Part shown: piece after piece, positions 15,715-24,323 of the stretch
Layout of the letters: every line of letters starts with the position of its first letter
Position numbering within the stretch: position 1 is the first letter of the stretch
NCBI RefSeq assembly: GCF_050483325.1
Contig: NZ_JBCMYF010000011.1
Location: forward strand, 124,001 to 188,000
Source: Bacillus_P idriensis_A
Lineage (GTDB): Bacteria; Bacillota; Bacilli; Bacillales; Bacillaceae
DNA: 64,000 nt
Reading direction: 5' to 3'
Notes under the pieces: model-generated
Told to the model about the DNA's origin: nothing
The model's database searches: none
What the model saw: the letters and a program-made list of their open reading frames with translations, nothing else
Position numbers and translations under genes: made by a program

Positions 15715-16371
15715 ATGTACGAAGAGTTAACAAGACTTCAAAAAAAGCACCGCTTAAAGGCAGCTGAAATGCTTGCAGACTCATTCTTTGATAATCCGCT
15801 GTTTATTTACCTCTTCCCTCAGGAGGGGAAAAGAAAAAGAATTTTGCAAAATGTATACCGCAGTACTGTTGAAATTGTAGATGCCATCAGTGATACATAT
15901 GTGACATCAGACAGAGTAGAAGGAATCTTCGCTGTAAGAAGAACTGGCTATCAGTCTTTTTCCCCTGCCCTATACATAGCGATTTTAAAGACAATTTTCA
16001 GAAGCCTGCTGCTAGTAAAAGACGTACAGATGGTTTCTTTTATTAAAAAAGCGAGAAGGCTGTCGGTCATTTCTAAGAGAATGACTTTTTATGAAAAACA
16101 AAAACCACATCTAGTACTAGACATGGTTGCGGTTGATAAGAAATACAGAGGTCAGAAGTATATGAGTCAAATGATTAGAGCGGCGCTGAAAGAGGCAGAC
16201 ATCAGGAGAACGTTTTGCGTTCTGGAAACGGAGACCACCCGAAATGTCCGGATATACGAACACTTTGGCTTCCAATTATCACAGAGCGTTGAGGTGATAA
16301 AAGGCCAGTTGACCGTTTATATCCTTGTTTATGATCCTCATCAGCAAATCATCTATGCTGATAAATCTTAA
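15715..16371 (+). CDS. GNAT family acetyltransferase
   Basis: A 218-residue GNAT protein. The conserved core is LVLDMVAVDKKYRGQKYMSQMIRAALKEAD (beta4, then the acetyl-CoA loop KYRGQKYM at about residues 143-150) followed by CVLETETTRNVRIYEHFGFQLSQS, the usual beta5-helix-IYxxxGF signature. The N-terminal helical part (residues 1-100) is like members that act on small amines, but the substrate is not predictable. ATG 15715 is chosen because GGAGGG sits 8 bases upstream; the longer frame from 15658 adds residues without a site. The end converges with ywbE and overlaps its stop by a few bases. Confidence 0.82.
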   Translation: MYEELTRLQKKHRLKAAEMLADSFFDNPLFIYLFPQEGKRKRILQNVYRSTVEIVDAISDTYVTSDRVEGIFAVRRTGYQSFSPALYIAILKTIFRSLLLVKDVQMVSFIKKARRLSVISKRMTFYEKQKPHLVLDMVAVDKKYRGQKYMSQMIRAALKEADIRRTFCVLETETTRNVRIYEHFGFQLSQSVEVIKGQLTVYILVYDPHQQIIYADKS

Positions 16372-16565
16372 GGAGCATCTATTGATTTTACCCGGCCAAC
16401 TTGTCCATCCTGAAGACGCACTTTTATTCCGTGGGGGTGAAAAGCTGATTTAGTCAGGATGTCTTTTACAACACCGCCCGTAAGCTTCCCGGATCGCTGA
16501 TCCTGCTTCAAAACGATTTGAACAGGTGTACCTGGTTTTATATGTTCGCGGTTTTGACCGTTCAT
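16368..16565 (-). CDS. ywbE: YwbE family protein
   Basis: Sixty-five residues, MNGQNREHIKPGTPVQIVLK then QDQRSGKLTGGVVKDILTKS and a C-terminal LQDGQVGRVKSI, the known YwbE (DUF2196) family: a small predicted beta-barrel with conserved GTxVxIVLKxDQRSGKLTxGxVKDILT. Function unknown, widespread in bacteria and some archaea. It starts immediately after the stop of the 56-residue gene upstream (TAAATG), so the two are translated as a coupled pair. Confidence 0.88.
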   Translation of the reverse strand: MNGQNREHIKPGTPVQIVLKQDQRSGKLTGGVVKDILTKSAFHPHGIKVRLQDGQVGRVKSIDAP

Positions 16566-16736
16566 TTAAACACCCATTCTTCTGCGCTGATTATTTGTTT
16601 TCTTGGAAACCTGGCTCTTCATATTTTTCGTTTGATTCGAACCTTTCAAACTGCCATTTCCATTCGCTTGTGCCTGCTTTTTGCTGGCAAGCTTTTGTTT
16701 AATCGCCTCTTCGAGTGTCATTTTCTTTTCTGACAT
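16566..16736 (-). CDS. Small basic hydrophilic protein, 56 aa, coupled to ywbE
   Basis: The start ATG (16736-16734) has a consensus RBS (AAAGGAGG) 9 bases upstream. Translation begins MSEKKMTLEEAIKQKLASKK and ends QVSKKTNNQRRRMGV. It is rich in Lys, Gln and Asn, without hydrophobic segments, and likely disordered, with a short helix at the N-terminus (TLEEAIKQKLASKKQAQ). The stop abuts the ywbE start. Function unknown; the conserved coupling suggests a link with YwbE. Confidence 0.7.
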   Translation of the reverse strand: MSEKKMTLEEAIKQKLASKKQAQANGNGSLKGSNQTKNMKSQVSKKTNNQRRRMGV

Positions 16737-16889
16737 AGGACAAACCTCCTTTAAAAATAAGATGTACAGTCATTATACTATCATTCATTAAATAAAAATA
16801 GAACTCTCTCTCCAGGCATGCTTGAAACTGCTTAATCAGGCGGAGTTGCTGTATAATAGTGGTAACTAATCTGATAGAGGAGCATGGAT

Positions 16890-18200
16890 ATGACTGTATC
16901 TTTAGGCGGAAGCCAGCTTAGCAATTATTTAGCTTTTCGAAAAGACCCTCTCCGATTTCTTTTAAATACTCATACACTAGGTGACATTGTTGCCATAAAT
17001 CCTCATTCCAGGAACACATCCTACATTATTCATTCCAGAGAAGCTGTTAAGCAGATTTTGACTATAAAAGAAGAGTGTTTTGAAAAAGGCTCTTCTGCAC
17101 GGACGCTTGGGAAAACACTTGGAAACGGAGTTTTAACAAGCGAAGGAGAGGAGCACAGGCAGCAGAGGAAAATGATGCAGCCTGCCTTTCACAAGCGGAA
17201 AATCGCTGGATATGCAGAAATCGTCAATTCAATGACAGCAGACATGATTGGTTCATGGGAAAATGGTGAAACGAGGCCAATTCATGAAGATATGATGAAT
17301 TTGACGCTTCGGATTATTGTCAAAACCATGTTTGGAGTTGAACTGTCCCAAAATACAGGTCATATTACGAATGCTGTCAACGATATCATTGAAAAAACAG
17401 CAAGCTCCCTGCTGACACCGTTTTCTCCGCCAGATTTTCTGCCTACTTCCCAGAACAGAAAATATAAAAGGGGTGTTCAAACACTGGATGAACTGGCTGA
17501 TTTTCTAATGGAAGAAGGCTCGGTCCATTCTTCAGAGGATCATCTGCTGTCTTTGCTTCTCGAAACAAAATACGAGAACGGCCAGGGATTATCAAAGAGA
17601 GAAATAAGGGATCAAATCGTCACAATGTTAATAGCAGGACACGAAACGACCGCAAATTTATTAACGTGGGTCTATGCTCTTCTTGCCAGGCATCCAAATA
17701 TTGAGGAAAGAATGCTGAGAGAGCTTGCCCTGTTTGATAACGGCTTAAAATTCGAGGATTTAAAAAATCTCTCTTTTTCCAATCAGGTAATACAGGAAAC
17801 TCTCAGATTGTATCCTTCCGCATGGATTATGCTCAGGGAAGCAAAGGCAGATGCTGAAATCTTAAATGAGCTTTTTAAGAAAGGTTCGATTTTTCTGATC
17901 AGTCCTTATGTTATGCACCGAAATCCAGCTTATTTTGCAAAGGCGGAAGAATTTAACCCCGACCGGTTTTCAATTGAAAAGAAAGATGAAATCCCCATGT
18001 ACGGCTATTTTCCGTTCGGAGGAGGTTCGCGCGGATGTATAGGAAGCCAGTTTGCCATGATGGAAGCTGTACTGATCTCTGCTGCAGTCCTTAAGCATTA
18101 TCGATTGGAGCTTGCAGGAGATAAACACGAACTTAAGCCCGAACCGCTTGTCTCTCTGCGAATTAAAAATGGGCTGTCTATGACTGTATTAAAGAGATAA
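16890..18200 (+). CDS. Cytochrome P450
   Basis: Haem-thiolate monooxygenase of about 436 residues. Numbered from the ATG at 16884: I-helix oxygen motif AGHETT (251-256), K-helix ETLR (305-308), and haem-binding FPFGGGSRGCIG with ligand Cys385. The region FLISPYVMHRNPAYFAKAEEFNPDRF is typical of class II-like P450s related to bacterial CYP102/CYP4-type sequences; there is no fused reductase, so an external redox partner is needed. No ferredoxin or reductase gene is nearby. The ATG at 16890 is preferred because AGAGGAG ends at 16882, too close for 16884. Substrate unknown, fatty acids or terpenoids are possible. Confidence 0.88.
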   Translation: MTVSLGGSQLSNYLAFRKDPLRFLLNTHTLGDIVAINPHSRNTSYIIHSREAVKQILTIKEECFEKGSSARTLGKTLGNGVLTSEGEEHRQQRKMMQPAFHKRKIAGYAEIVNSMTADMIGSWENGETRPIHEDMMNLTLRIIVKTMFGVELSQNTGHITNAVNDIIEKTASSLLTPFSPPDFLPTSQNRKYKRGVQTLDELADFLMEEGSVHSSEDHLLSLLLETKYENGQGLSKREIRDQIVTMLIAGHETTANLLTWVYALLARHPNIEERMLRELALFDNGLKFEDLKNLSFSNQVIQETLRLYPSAWIMLREAKADAEILNELFKKGSIFLISPYVMHRNPAYFAKAEEFNPDRFSIEKKDEIPMYGYFPFGGGSRGCIGSQFAMMEAVLISAAVLKHYRLELAGDKHELKPEPLVSLRIKNGLSMTVLKR

Positions 18201-18299
18201 ACTTATTTTCTGGGAAATAGAGGTTTACTTGGCCGGGTTTTTTCATGAAATACAGTGTACAATAAGAATCTACGCAATGACGGATAATAGAGAGGATAC

Positions 18300-19532
18300 A
18301 TGAAACGAATGACTTTTTCAGCATTAGGAATTTCCGATAGATTAACGAAAGCACTTAAACACCAGGGTATTTCAAGCCCTACTCAAATTCAGGAGAAAGC
18401 GATCCCTGCTGTGCTTGAAGGTGCCGATATCATAGCAAAGGCCCAGACAGGAACAGGAAAGACGCTTGCATTTGTTCTGCCAATCCTTGAAAAGATCGAC
18501 ACGGAGCACAAAGCTGTTCAGGCATTGATTGTCACTCCGACGAGGGAGCTGGCCATTCAAATCACAGCTGAAATAAAAAAGATTACAGACAGGCTGAATG
18601 AGACAGGAGTCCTCGCCATTTACGGCGGACAGGATGTGGAGCGCCAGATAAAAAAACTGGGTCGAGGCATTCACATTGCGGTTGGCACCCCTGGCCGAAT
18701 TCTTGATCACATCCGCAGGGAAACGATCAATCTTTCAGAAGTATCCACACTTGTGCTTGATGAAGCAGATCAAATGCTTCATGCAGGCTTTCAAAAGGAT
18801 ATAGAAGAAATCATTGCTCAAACCTTCGATTCCCGGCAGACACTGTTGTTTTCTGCAACCATTACGAATAAAGTAAGAGACTTGTCCAAGCAATATATGA
18901 CAAATCCTAAAGATATTACAGTGCAGGAAAAACAGGTTACCGTTGAAAAAATAACACAGCTTGTTGTTGAAACAAATGACAGAGCAAAGCAGGCAGCTCT
19001 TTTCCGCTTTCTGGATGAGCAGCGTCCTTTCCTAGCAATTATCTTCTGCCGCACGAAAATAAGAGCAGGTAGATTGTTTGATGCGATGAAGGCACGGAAG
19101 TACGAAGCAGAAGAGCTCCACGGTGATCTTTCCCAGGCGAAAAGAGAAAAGGTGATGAAGCTCTTCCGCGAAGCGAAAATTCAATATTTGATTGCAACAG
19201 ATGTTGCGGCACGTGGTCTTGATGTAGAAGGAGTAACCCATGTCTATAACTATGATATGCCTCTCGATGCAGAAACGTATATCCACCGGATTGGAAGAAC
19301 GGGACGAGCAGGTGACGAAGGAGTGGCTGTTACGTTTGCTGCGCCAAAGGATATGGACGACCTCCATACAATTGAAAAGGGAATTAAGCTAAAGCTGCCG
19401 AGGCAAAAAATCGACATTCCCTCTTCCGAATACACATCTCAGCCTAAAAACAAAGATCAGGTTTACCGCCCTGAAAAAGCAAAAAGAGGATCACAGTCCA
19501 ATCGCGGAAATGCAAACAGAAGGTCAAGGTAA
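18300..19532 (+). CDS. DEAD-box ATP-dependent RNA helicase
   Basis: RNA unwinding enzyme, 410 residues. All core motifs are seen: Q motif (SSPTQIQEKAIP), I AQTGTGKT, Ia PTRELA, Ib TPGR, II DEAD (in LVLDEADQM), III SAT, IV IIFCRT, V ATDVAARGLD and VI HRIGRTGRAG. A short basic tail (PEKAKRGSQSNRGNANRRSR) replaces the long C-terminal domains of CshA or DbpA, so this is an RhlE-like member and not CshA, CshB, DbpA or YfmL by sequence. Likely roles are ribosome assembly or RNA decay in the cold. The phosphotransferase gene starts 6 bases after the stop, so the two are probably co-transcribed. Confidence 0.9.
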   Translation: MKRMTFSALGISDRLTKALKHQGISSPTQIQEKAIPAVLEGADIIAKAQTGTGKTLAFVLPILEKIDTEHKAVQALIVTPTRELAIQITAEIKKITDRLNETGVLAIYGGQDVERQIKKLGRGIHIAVGTPGRILDHIRRETINLSEVSTLVLDEADQMLHAGFQKDIEEIIAQTFDSRQTLLFSATITNKVRDLSKQYMTNPKDITVQEKQVTVEKITQLVVETNDRAKQAALFRFLDEQRPFLAIIFCRTKIRAGRLFDAMKARKYEAEELHGDLSQAKREKVMKLFREAKIQYLIATDVAARGLDVEGVTHVYNYDMPLDAETYIHRIGRTGRAGDEGVAVTFAAPKDMDDLHTIEKGIKLKLPRQKIDIPSSEYTSQPKNKDQVYRPEKAKRGSQSNRGNANRRSR

Positions 19533-19537
19533 ATCCT

Positions 19538-20443
19538 TTGGTAAATCCTTGGTCTCCTGAAAGATCGGTCTCAGAGTCCCTTGCTGTAAAGTTGATCACA
19601 AACGATTTCCCGCAGCTTCACCCTGTCCGTGCCAGGCTGCTTGGAAAGGGGTTCGACAATACTGTATTTGAAGTGAACGGCCGGTATGTTTTCAGGTTCC
19701 CGCGCAGGCAGATTGCTGTCGATTTACTGCAAACAGAAAAGCGGCTTCTGCCCATTCTGCCTGACATGGGAATAGCGATACCAGTGCCTGTATTCAGCAG
19801 TTCGCCTGGATTAGACTATCAGTGGCCGTACCTTGGCTATTCTTTTCTTCAGGGGAAAACACCTGCTTATCTGACAGAGAAGCAGCGCACTGACATGGCT
19901 ATTCCATTAGCGAGGTTTTTAAAGACTCTTCATGCATTTCCTGTCGATCAAGCGCTGGGGGCAGGAGTTAAAAATGATACCCTTGGAAGGCTGGATATGG
20001 ACAAACGAATTCCGATGATTCGCGAAACAGCAGAGAAGCTTTGCATGCTTCGTCCGGAAAGCCCTCATGTAATACAGCTGAAAAGCTATGCAGATCAGCT
20101 CGAACCTATTGAACATGAATCTGCAAAATGCCTCGTTCATGGAGACTTGCACATACGGAATATCCTGGTTGCGGAAAATGGGTCTCTGTCTGGGATCATT
20201 GACTGGGGAGACACTCATATTGGGGATCCTGCAGTTGATTTGTCAGCTGTATACAGCCTGCTTCCACCCGAAGCAAGACTGCTGTTTTTTGAAGAATATG
20301 GACGAATAAATGAAACAGCAGCAGCATTAGCAAGGTTTAAAGCTGTCTATACCCTTGCAGTTCTCCTTATTTACGGAATCGATCTAAAGGATTGGATTTT
20401 AGTAAAAAGTGCGGAGGAAGCCATAGAAATTGCGTTGATTTGA
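19538..20443 (+). CDS. Aminoglycoside-phosphotransferase-family kinase
   Basis: Kinase-fold protein of 301 residues (APH/choline kinase family) that transfers phosphate from ATP to a hydroxyl of a small molecule. Catalytic loop CLVHGDLHIRNILV (about residues 195-208), metal-binding IIDWGDTHIGDPAVDL (about 216-231), and an N-terminal GKGFDNTVFEV nucleotide-loop remnant. The TTG start 6 bases after the helicase stop is the only plausible start; AAGG lies upstream. Whether it confers drug resistance cannot be told: such chromosomal paralogues are common in Bacillus and usually have unknown substrates. Confidence 0.82.
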   Translation: MVNPWSPERSVSESLAVKLITNDFPQLHPVRARLLGKGFDNTVFEVNGRYVFRFPRRQIAVDLLQTEKRLLPILPDMGIAIPVPVFSSSPGLDYQWPYLGYSFLQGKTPAYLTEKQRTDMAIPLARFLKTLHAFPVDQALGAGVKNDTLGRLDMDKRIPMIRETAEKLCMLRPESPHVIQLKSYADQLEPIEHESAKCLVHGDLHIRNILVAENGSLSGIIDWGDTHIGDPAVDLSAVYSLLPPEARLLFFEEYGRINETAAALARFKAVYTLAVLLIYGIDLKDWILVKSAEEAIEIALI

Positions 20444-20444
20444 T

Positions 20445-20480
20445 GACTGAGCACCGTTACAAGGGCTCGGTCTTTTTTTG
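20445..20480 (+). terminator. Terminator after the helicase-kinase unit
   Basis: GACTGAGC (20445-20452), loop, GCTCGGTC (20465-20472), seven T. Confidence 0.85.
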
Positions 20481-20512
20481 TTTTGGAGAAAATATCCAAA
20501 AAGTAATTTACA

Positions 20513-20561
20513 ACAAAACAATGTTATGTTACATTTGTTTTATAACGTAACAATGTTTTGT
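20513..20561. promoter_or_regulatory. Inverted repeat upstream of yhbD
   Basis: ACAAAACAATGTTA (20513-20526) and TAACAATGTTTTGT (20548-20561) pair at 13 of 14 positions. The site lies just before a MerR-like regulator gene and could be its own operator. Confidence 0.55.
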
Positions 20562-20582
20562 TCTTTAGGGAGGAGAGCTTTA

Positions 20583-21200
20583 GTGGAACAAAAGGTTATT
20601 TCTAAAAAAGAACTGCTTGATGCAACAGGAATATCATACGGTCAGCTTTACAGATGGAAACGGAAAAATATCATTCCGGAAGAGTGGTTTATTAAAAAAT
20701 CAAGCTTTACCGGACAGGAGACCTTTTTCCCAAAAGAGAAAATCTTAGAGCGTATTGAAGCGATCAAAGGAATGAAGGATGCATACTCTCTTGATGATCT
20801 ATCTGCTTTTTTTTCCCCGCGTCCAGCAGATGTTGCCTTATCGGGAGAAGTGCTTGCAGCACGTTCGATCCTGAAGCAGGAAACGTTGAAAGCGTTTGGG
20901 AACAGTACTTCAGACGAGCACTATGATTTTCATTCCATCCTTTTTTTGACGCTCGCTGAGGAGCTTAGAGGGAAAATCGATGATAAGAGCTGCTGCGAAA
21001 TGCTTGATTTCATGAAGAAAAGCTATAAGTCAGCAGAGCATCAAATAAGTGAGTTGCTGGCATTTCAAAAACACAATGTGGTTATTTGGGCAATCATTAG
21101 CCCAGCTGCACATATATATTCAAGCTCGGAAATACTTGTAAAAGTAAACCTTGAAGACAAAGTAAACCAATTAAAGCAGCGGCTATCGGCAGTTCATTAA
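20583..21200 (+). CDS. yhbD: YhbD family (DUF4004) MerR-like protein
   Basis: A 205-residue protein with an N-terminal MerR-type helix-turn-helix (KKELLDATGISYGQLYRWKRKNIIP, residues 7-31) followed by WFIKKSSFTGQETFFPKEKILERIEAIKGMKD, the DUF4004/YhbD signature; the rest is helical. In B. subtilis yhbD precedes the bactofilin genes yhbE and yhbF, and here too a bactofilin gene follows after 15 bases. The GTG at 20583 has a strong site (GGGAGGAGAG). A role in regulating or assisting the bactofilin is inferred from this conserved order. Confidence 0.83.
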   Translation: MEQKVISKKELLDATGISYGQLYRWKRKNIIPEEWFIKKSSFTGQETFFPKEKILERIEAIKGMKDAYSLDDLSAFFSPRPADVALSGEVLAARSILKQETLKAFGNSTSDEHYDFHSILFLTLAEELRGKIDDKSCCEMLDFMKKSYKSAEHQISELLAFQKHNVVIWAIISPAAHIYSSSEILVKVNLEDKVNQLKQRLSAVH

Positions 21201-21215
21201 TAGGGGGATGAGAGG

Positions 21216-21998
21216 ATGGAACAGATGACAAAGCTGCATGATTTGAAAATAAATGGATCGGGATCTGCTGGCGGAGGCCATTTCAAGACGGTCTCTATTA
21301 GCGGAAGCGGAAAAATTGCGGGCGACATTGAATGTGAGAGCATGAAAATTGGCGGATCTGGCAAAGTAGAAGGCTCGATTTTTGCTGAGACAATCAAAAT
21401 TTCCGGTTCTTCGACTTTAAAGGGGAAAATAGAAACAAAACTGCTCAATATCAATGGCAGTACAAAGCTTGAAGAAAGGATTTCAGCAGTAGAACTTACT
21501 GTAAATGGGTCTGCCAAGATGATGAAAGATGTAAAAGCAGGAGAATTAAAGGTGAACGGTTCTGCCAAGATATCCGGTAAGCTTCACGCTGATCGTATCG
21601 ACGTAAGCGGAATGTTGACAGCAGCCGGTGATTGCGAGGCTGAGACGTTTCGTTCAAGCGGAGTCATACACGTGGGAGGTCTGCTTAGTGCCGACAATAT
21701 CCATATATGCTTAGATCACTACTCAAAAGTGAAAGAAATCGGCGGTGAAACGATCACCGTCAGTATCGAGAAATCGTTTAACCTCTTTCGCCGCATGTTC
21801 AGGTTTTTGAATTCTGATCCACATCTTCATACGGAAGTGATTGAGGGCGATACGGTTCGTCTTCAGCATACGAAGGCGAAATTAGTTAGAGGAACCGACA
21901 TTTACATTGGGGAAAATTGTGAAATTGGAACAGTCGAATATTCTGGAAGCCTCGATATTCATCCGAAAGCTTCCGTACACGATTCCGTGAAGGTGTAG
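21216..21998 (+). CDS. Bactofilin-type polymer-forming protein (YhbE/YhbF-like)
   Basis: Cytoskeletal beta-helix protein of 260 residues. Repeated Gly-Ser strands (GSGKIAGDIECESMKIGGSGKVEGSIFAET..., about residues 1-150) form the DUF583/bactofilin helix, with later segments (VHDSVKV, SLDIHPKASV) closing the fold. B. subtilis has two adjacent genes, BacE and BacF, linked to flagellar assembly; here there is one. No membrane helix is present. RBS GGGGGATGAGAGG. It shares an operon with yhbD and ends before the hairpin at 22092. Confidence 0.82.
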   Translation: MEQMTKLHDLKINGSGSAGGGHFKTVSISGSGKIAGDIECESMKIGGSGKVEGSIFAETIKISGSSTLKGKIETKLLNINGSTKLEERISAVELTVNGSAKMMKDVKAGELKVNGSAKISGKLHADRIDVSGMLTAAGDCEAETFRSSGVIHVGGLLSADNIHICLDHYSKVKEIGGETITVSIEKSFNLFRRMFRFLNSDPHLHTEVIEGDTVRLQHTKAKLVRGTDIYIGENCEIGTVEYSGSLDIHPKASVHDSVKV

Positions 21999-22091
21999 CT
22001 GAACAGTATTTTACATCACCTTAAGTTCGGTAAAACGTCATTAAGAAATAAGCGGGATCCCTGCTTAAAAGAACCCTCAGCAACAAAAAAT

Positions 22092-22146
22092 AAAAAGCAT
22101 CCGGTATATCATGTCCCAACGGACATACATGCCGGATGCTTTTTAT
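22092..22146. terminator. Bidirectional terminator between bactofilin and ABC-F genes
   Basis: AAAAAGCATCCGG (22092-22104) pairs with CCGGATGCTTTTT (22132-22144), with an inner stem TGTCC/GGACA. Confidence 0.88.
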
Positions 22147-22162
22147 ATACCAATTAAAAATT

Positions 22163-23713
22163 TTATGCCTGTTCTGCCCATTCTTCTACGTTCCAGACCT
22201 TTGTAATCCAGTCCTCATAAAAGTCAGGTTCATGGCATACTAGAATGACTGTGCCTTTGTATGCTTTTAATGCGCGCTTCAGCTCTTCTTTCGCTGTTAC
22301 GTCCAAGTGATTGGTCGGCTCATCGAAAAGGAGCCAGTTGCTTTCATACTGAAGCAATTTACATAAGCGGACTTTTGCCTGTTCTCCGCCGCTCAATTGA
22401 TTTAAAGGACGGGAAATGTGCTCATTCTTCAAGCCTACACGTGCAAGCATTGCACGGACCTGATGCTGATCAAGACCGGGGAATGCATTCCATACGTCAT
22501 CGATCGGCGTGATGTTTTCCGCTTTTACTTCCTGTTCGAAGTATGAGGGGAAAAGGAAATCGCCAAGCTGAATGGTGCCGCCTAATGGCTTAATCTTCCC
22601 TAAGATCGTTTTGAGCAGAGTGGATTTACCTACTCCGTTGCATCCTGCAATCGCAATTTTCTCTCCGCGCTCAATCGTCATGGTGAGCTTAGGAAGAAGG
22701 GGGTGAGTGTACCCGATTTCAACATCTTTTCCTTCAAACACAAATCGGCTGCTGCCGCGTGATTCTTTAAATTCAAACGTCGGCTTCATCGCTGTTTCAG
22801 GCCGGTCAATCCGGTCCATGCGGTCAAGCTGCTTTTGACGGCTTTTCGCGCGTCCTGTTGTCGAATAGCGCGCTTTGTTTTTTGCAATGAAATCTTCTTG
22901 CTTTTTTATAAAATCCTTTTGCTTTTCATAAGCATGAAGGTGCTGGTTTTTATTGATTTCCGCAAGCTCCAGGAATTTTTCGTAAGTAGCTGTATAGCGA
23001 GTGAGCTTAGAGAATTCCAAATGGAAAATAACATCAACGACGCCATTCATAAATTCAGTGTCATGGGAAATCAGCAAAAATGCATTCGGATATTCTTTTA
23101 AATAATGGCTGAGCCACTGAATGTGCTCAACATCTAAATAGTTGGTAGGCTCATCCAGAAGGAGGACCTCAGGCTGTTCAAGCAGCAGCTTTGCCAAAAG
23201 AACTTTTGTCCGCTGTCCTCCGCTCAGTGCGGATACGTCACGGTCGAGCCCGATTGCATCAAGGCCAAGACCGCGTGCTGCTTCCTCTACCTTAATATCA
23301 AGGGAATAGAACCCGCCGGCATCAAGGTGGTCCTGAATTTCGCCCATTTTCTCGAGCAGCTCTTCCAGTTCTTCCGGACTTGCACTGCCCATAAGGCCAA
23401 TGACTTCGTTCAATTCTTCCTCTTTTTTATATAGTGGCAAGAACGCGTCTCTTAACACGTCTCTAATTGTTTTTCCTTTTGATAACACAGTATGCTGGTC
23501 CAGGTATCCATAATGAACGCCAGGTGTCCATTCCACTTTGCCTGTATCATGGATCAGCTCTTTGGTCATGATGTTCATCATCGTCGATTTTCCGACACCA
23601 TTTGCTCCGACCAGACCGACATGCTCTCCAGGCAAAAGTCTGAAGGAGACATCTTTAAATAAGGTGCGGTCTCCAAAGCTGTGGCTTAACTTCTCAATTG
23701 TAAGTAAACTCAT
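22163..23713 (-). CDS. yfmM: ABC-F ATPase, YfmM-like
   Basis: Ribosome-associated ABC-F protein of 516 residues with two ATPase domains and no membrane part. Walker A motifs GANGVGKS (domain 1) and GCNGVGKS (domain 2), signature motifs LSGGQRTKV and LSGGEQAKV, Walker B LLLDEPTNYLD and LLFDEPTNHLD. The linker between them (YEKQKDFIKKQEDFIAKNKARYSTTGRAKSRQKQLDR) is the interaction motif that inserts at the ribosomal E site. The opening MSLLTIEKLSHSFGDRTLFKDVSFRLLPGEHVG is close to B. subtilis YfmM. Such proteins either protect against 50S antibiotics or help translation of hard peptides; which applies here is unknown. Start 23713 has GGAGGG upstream. Confidence 0.87.
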   Translation of the reverse strand: MSLLTIEKLSHSFGDRTLFKDVSFRLLPGEHVGLVGANGVGKSTMMNIMTKELIHDTGKVEWTPGVHYGYLDQHTVLSKGKTIRDVLRDAFLPLYKKEEELNEVIGLMGSASPEELEELLEKMGEIQDHLDAGGFYSLDIKVEEAARGLGLDAIGLDRDVSALSGGQRTKVLLAKLLLEQPEVLLLDEPTNYLDVEHIQWLSHYLKEYPNAFLLISHDTEFMNGVVDVIFHLEFSKLTRYTATYEKFLELAEINKNQHLHAYEKQKDFIKKQEDFIAKNKARYSTTGRAKSRQKQLDRMDRIDRPETAMKPTFEFKESRGSSRFVFEGKDVEIGYTHPLLPKLTMTIERGEKIAIAGCNGVGKSTLLKTILGKIKPLGGTIQLGDFLFPSYFEQEVKAENITPIDDVWNAFPGLDQHQVRAMLARVGLKNEHISRPLNQLSGGEQAKVRLCKLLQYESNWLLFDEPTNHLDVTAKEELKRALKAYKGTVILVCHEPDFYEDWITKVWNVEEWAEQA

Positions 23714-23843
23714 GTTCTTCTTAACCCTCCGCTGCATTTTAAAATATTCATTCTTCCATCATACTAAAACCTTTTGCTTTAAGCTATACCGGAAACCCGG
23801 AACATTATGGCACCGGCCTGAGTTGTTTAATACTTGTTTACAA

Positions 23844-23869
23844 ACAAAAAAGCAGCGGTTCCGCTGCTA
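23844..23869 (-). terminator. Terminator of the DUF1801 gene
   Basis: GCAGCGG (23852-23858), TT, CCGCTGC (23861-23867); followed by a T run on the minus strand. It overlaps the stop codon. Confidence 0.8.
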
Positions 23870-24226
23870 CAGGACATGCTTTTTCATTAAATCTTTGAGC
23901 ATATAATCGATGCATCTTATAATGGTTTGCTTTGAGGTTTGCGAAGTTTCTTTTATAATAATACAGGTTTTGCCTGTAATTCGGGTTGCCAGGTCTTCAT
24001 GGTAGGCTGCTACAATATTCGGGTCCATTACATAAAACATGAGTCCTTTTTGTCTGCTGGCATAGCCGGCAAGCAGCTCACCGTCCAGGTAATAAACGGG
24101 AAATCCATATTCAAATCCTTCTTTTGCACCGGGAAGGGCCGAGAGAATCTTTGTCCGGAGCATGCGCATATCCTCCAGATGTTCTTCTTTTGCTTTGCGG
24201 AAATAAAGCTGTACTTCGGAATGCAT
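23867..24226 (-). CDS. DUF1801 (YdhG-type) protein
   Basis: A 119-residue protein of the YdhG/DUF1801 fold (VQLYFRKAKEEHLEDMRMLRTKIL ... EYGFPVYYLDGELLAGYASRQKGLMFYVMDPN). Members are small cytoplasmic proteins; one relative, B. subtilis FraB-like YdhG, is annotated as an iron chaperone, so a metal-related role is possible but not shown here. ATG 24226 fits the GAGG site better than the TTG three bases upstream. It is transcribed away from the frameshifted kinase gene at 24324. Confidence 0.75.
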   Translation of the reverse strand: MHSEVQLYFRKAKEEHLEDMRMLRTKILSALPGAKEGFEYGFPVYYLDGELLAGYASRQKGLMFYVMDPNIVAAYHEDLATRITGKTCIIIKETSQTSKQTIIRCIDYMLKDLMKKHVL

Positions 24227-24323
24227 CAAGGTACCTCACTTTCTGCTTGTCAAAATCACGAATCACTATTCATTATGGTAACATAAAAGGGAAAACTTGG
24301 TTTAAGATGGAGGGGCAAAGATT

